From positions 1-6,594 of the forward strand of contig USQV01000061.1 of assembly GCA_900556965.1 (NCBI GenBank): DNA of 6,594 bases. The letters run 5' to 3'. Position 1 is the stretch's first letter. Each line of letters opens with the position of its first letter. This DNA is from an uncultured Clostridium sp. Lineage in GTDB: Bacteria > Bacillota_A > Clostridia > Lachnospirales > Lachnospiraceae. Made by a program: the position numbers and the translations under genes. The notes under the pieces were generated by a model, which was not told the origin of the DNA, did no database searches, and saw nothing but the letters and a program-made list of their open reading frames with translations. Positions 6,301-6,594 of this stretch are shown piece after piece.

Positions 6301-6378
6301 ATTTGATATGTGCTGTATAAATATTTTTACATGTCTAAGGCAGTAAGCCATGGAACAATATTTTCAGGAGGACACATT

Positions 6379-6594
6379 ATGCTCGAAAACTACATTAATC
6401 AGATCATAACCATGGGTGCTCTGGCTGATTCTGTTACGATCATTGATGACCGGCAGATCATCCGTTATTTCCAGCCCTTCAATCCGAATATTGTACCTTT
6501 CAAGCTTCCGATGTCGTCGGAACCCATTTCCGCTCTGCCTTCTTAGATGTTGATCCTGATGAAAGCGGTGTCCTGAAGGCACTTCACGGGGAAG
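6379..6594 (+). CDS. PAS-domain sensory protein, probable sigma-54-type activator N-terminus (partial, apparent frameshift)
   Basis: Only the first 216 bp are in the window. AGGAGG (6366-6371) lies 7 nt upstream of the ATG. The first 41 codons read as the start of a PAS sensory domain (ADSVTIIDDRQIIRYF, residues 16-31). That frame ends at a TAG (6544-6546), but from about 6498 to the window edge a different frame gives a convincing continuation: FQASDVVGTHFRSAF and then LDVDPDESGVLKALHGE. One T missing from the run at 6498-6500 would join the two. The frame change is therefore either a disabling mutation or a sequence error. The pattern (short helix, PAS, a GTHF-like turn, ESGVLKAL) recalls the PAS front end of RocR/BkdR-type sigma-54 activators, but the AAA+ and DNA-binding domains lie beyond the window. 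The opposite orientation to the amidohydrolase gene supports a role as its regulator. Confidence 0.6.

Larger units (their letters stand above)
6187..6319. repeat. Inverted repeats in the divergent promoter region
   Basis: Two perfect inverted repeats lie between the divergent genes. TATACAGCA (6187-6195) matches TGCTGTATA (6311-6319) at the outer edges, and TATTATTG (6233-6240) matches CAATAATA (6264-6271) inside. GTCAA (6241-6245) and TTGAC (6272-6276), flanking the inner pair, are also complementary. CATGTC occurs twice near the outer repeats (6201-6206 and 6330-6335). They could be operator or upstream activator sites, but the AT-rich sequence makes chance matches likely. Confidence 0.35.

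Overview
The window looks like chromosomal DNA of a low-to-moderate GC Firmicute, most likely a gut Clostridia of the Lachnospiraceae type. This rests on strong AGGAGG-type ribosome binding sites, sigma-A promoters with TTGACT boxes, a flavodoxin/2[4Fe-4S] fusion of the EFR1 type common in anaerobes, and a BrnQ carrier. It is an inference from gene content, not a species identification. No insertion sequence, integrase, CRISPR array or phage gene is visible.

All complete genes lie on the minus strand. Going left to right: mntP (12-578, manganese efflux) with a structured 5' leader; a terminator (716-753); a tRNA-Leu(UAG) gene (761-840) with its own strong promoter; an EFR1-family flavodoxin-ferredoxin (920-1663); a perfect 17-bp hairpin terminator (1737-1779); gap (1900-2919, type I glyceraldehyde-3-phosphate dehydrogenase) with a roughly 200-bp leader region; then a two-gene unit, a YtcJ-like amidohydrolase (4499-6130) followed 20 bp later by brnQ (3144-4478). 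At the right edge one gene runs on the plus strand (from 6379): the N-terminus of a PAS-domain protein, apparently frameshifted and cut off by the window end.

The right-hand part reads as a possible regulatory circuit. The divergent PAS protein resembles the sensory front end of sigma-54-type activators. The leader of the amidohydrolase-brnQ unit contains a near-consensus sigma-54 -24/-12 element, and the space between the divergent genes holds inverted repeats that could be activator sites. The working hypothesis is substrate-induced release of amino acids by the amidohydrolase coupled to branched-chain amino acid transport. The AAA+ domain that would confirm the sigma-54 activator lies outside the window.

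The other points worth attention are a compact three-way-junction RNA predicted just upstream of mntP that lacks the usual yybP-ykoY manganese riboswitch signature, and a GAPDH in which two NAD-specificity positions (the Asp32 and Pro188 equivalents) are changed to Val and Arg.
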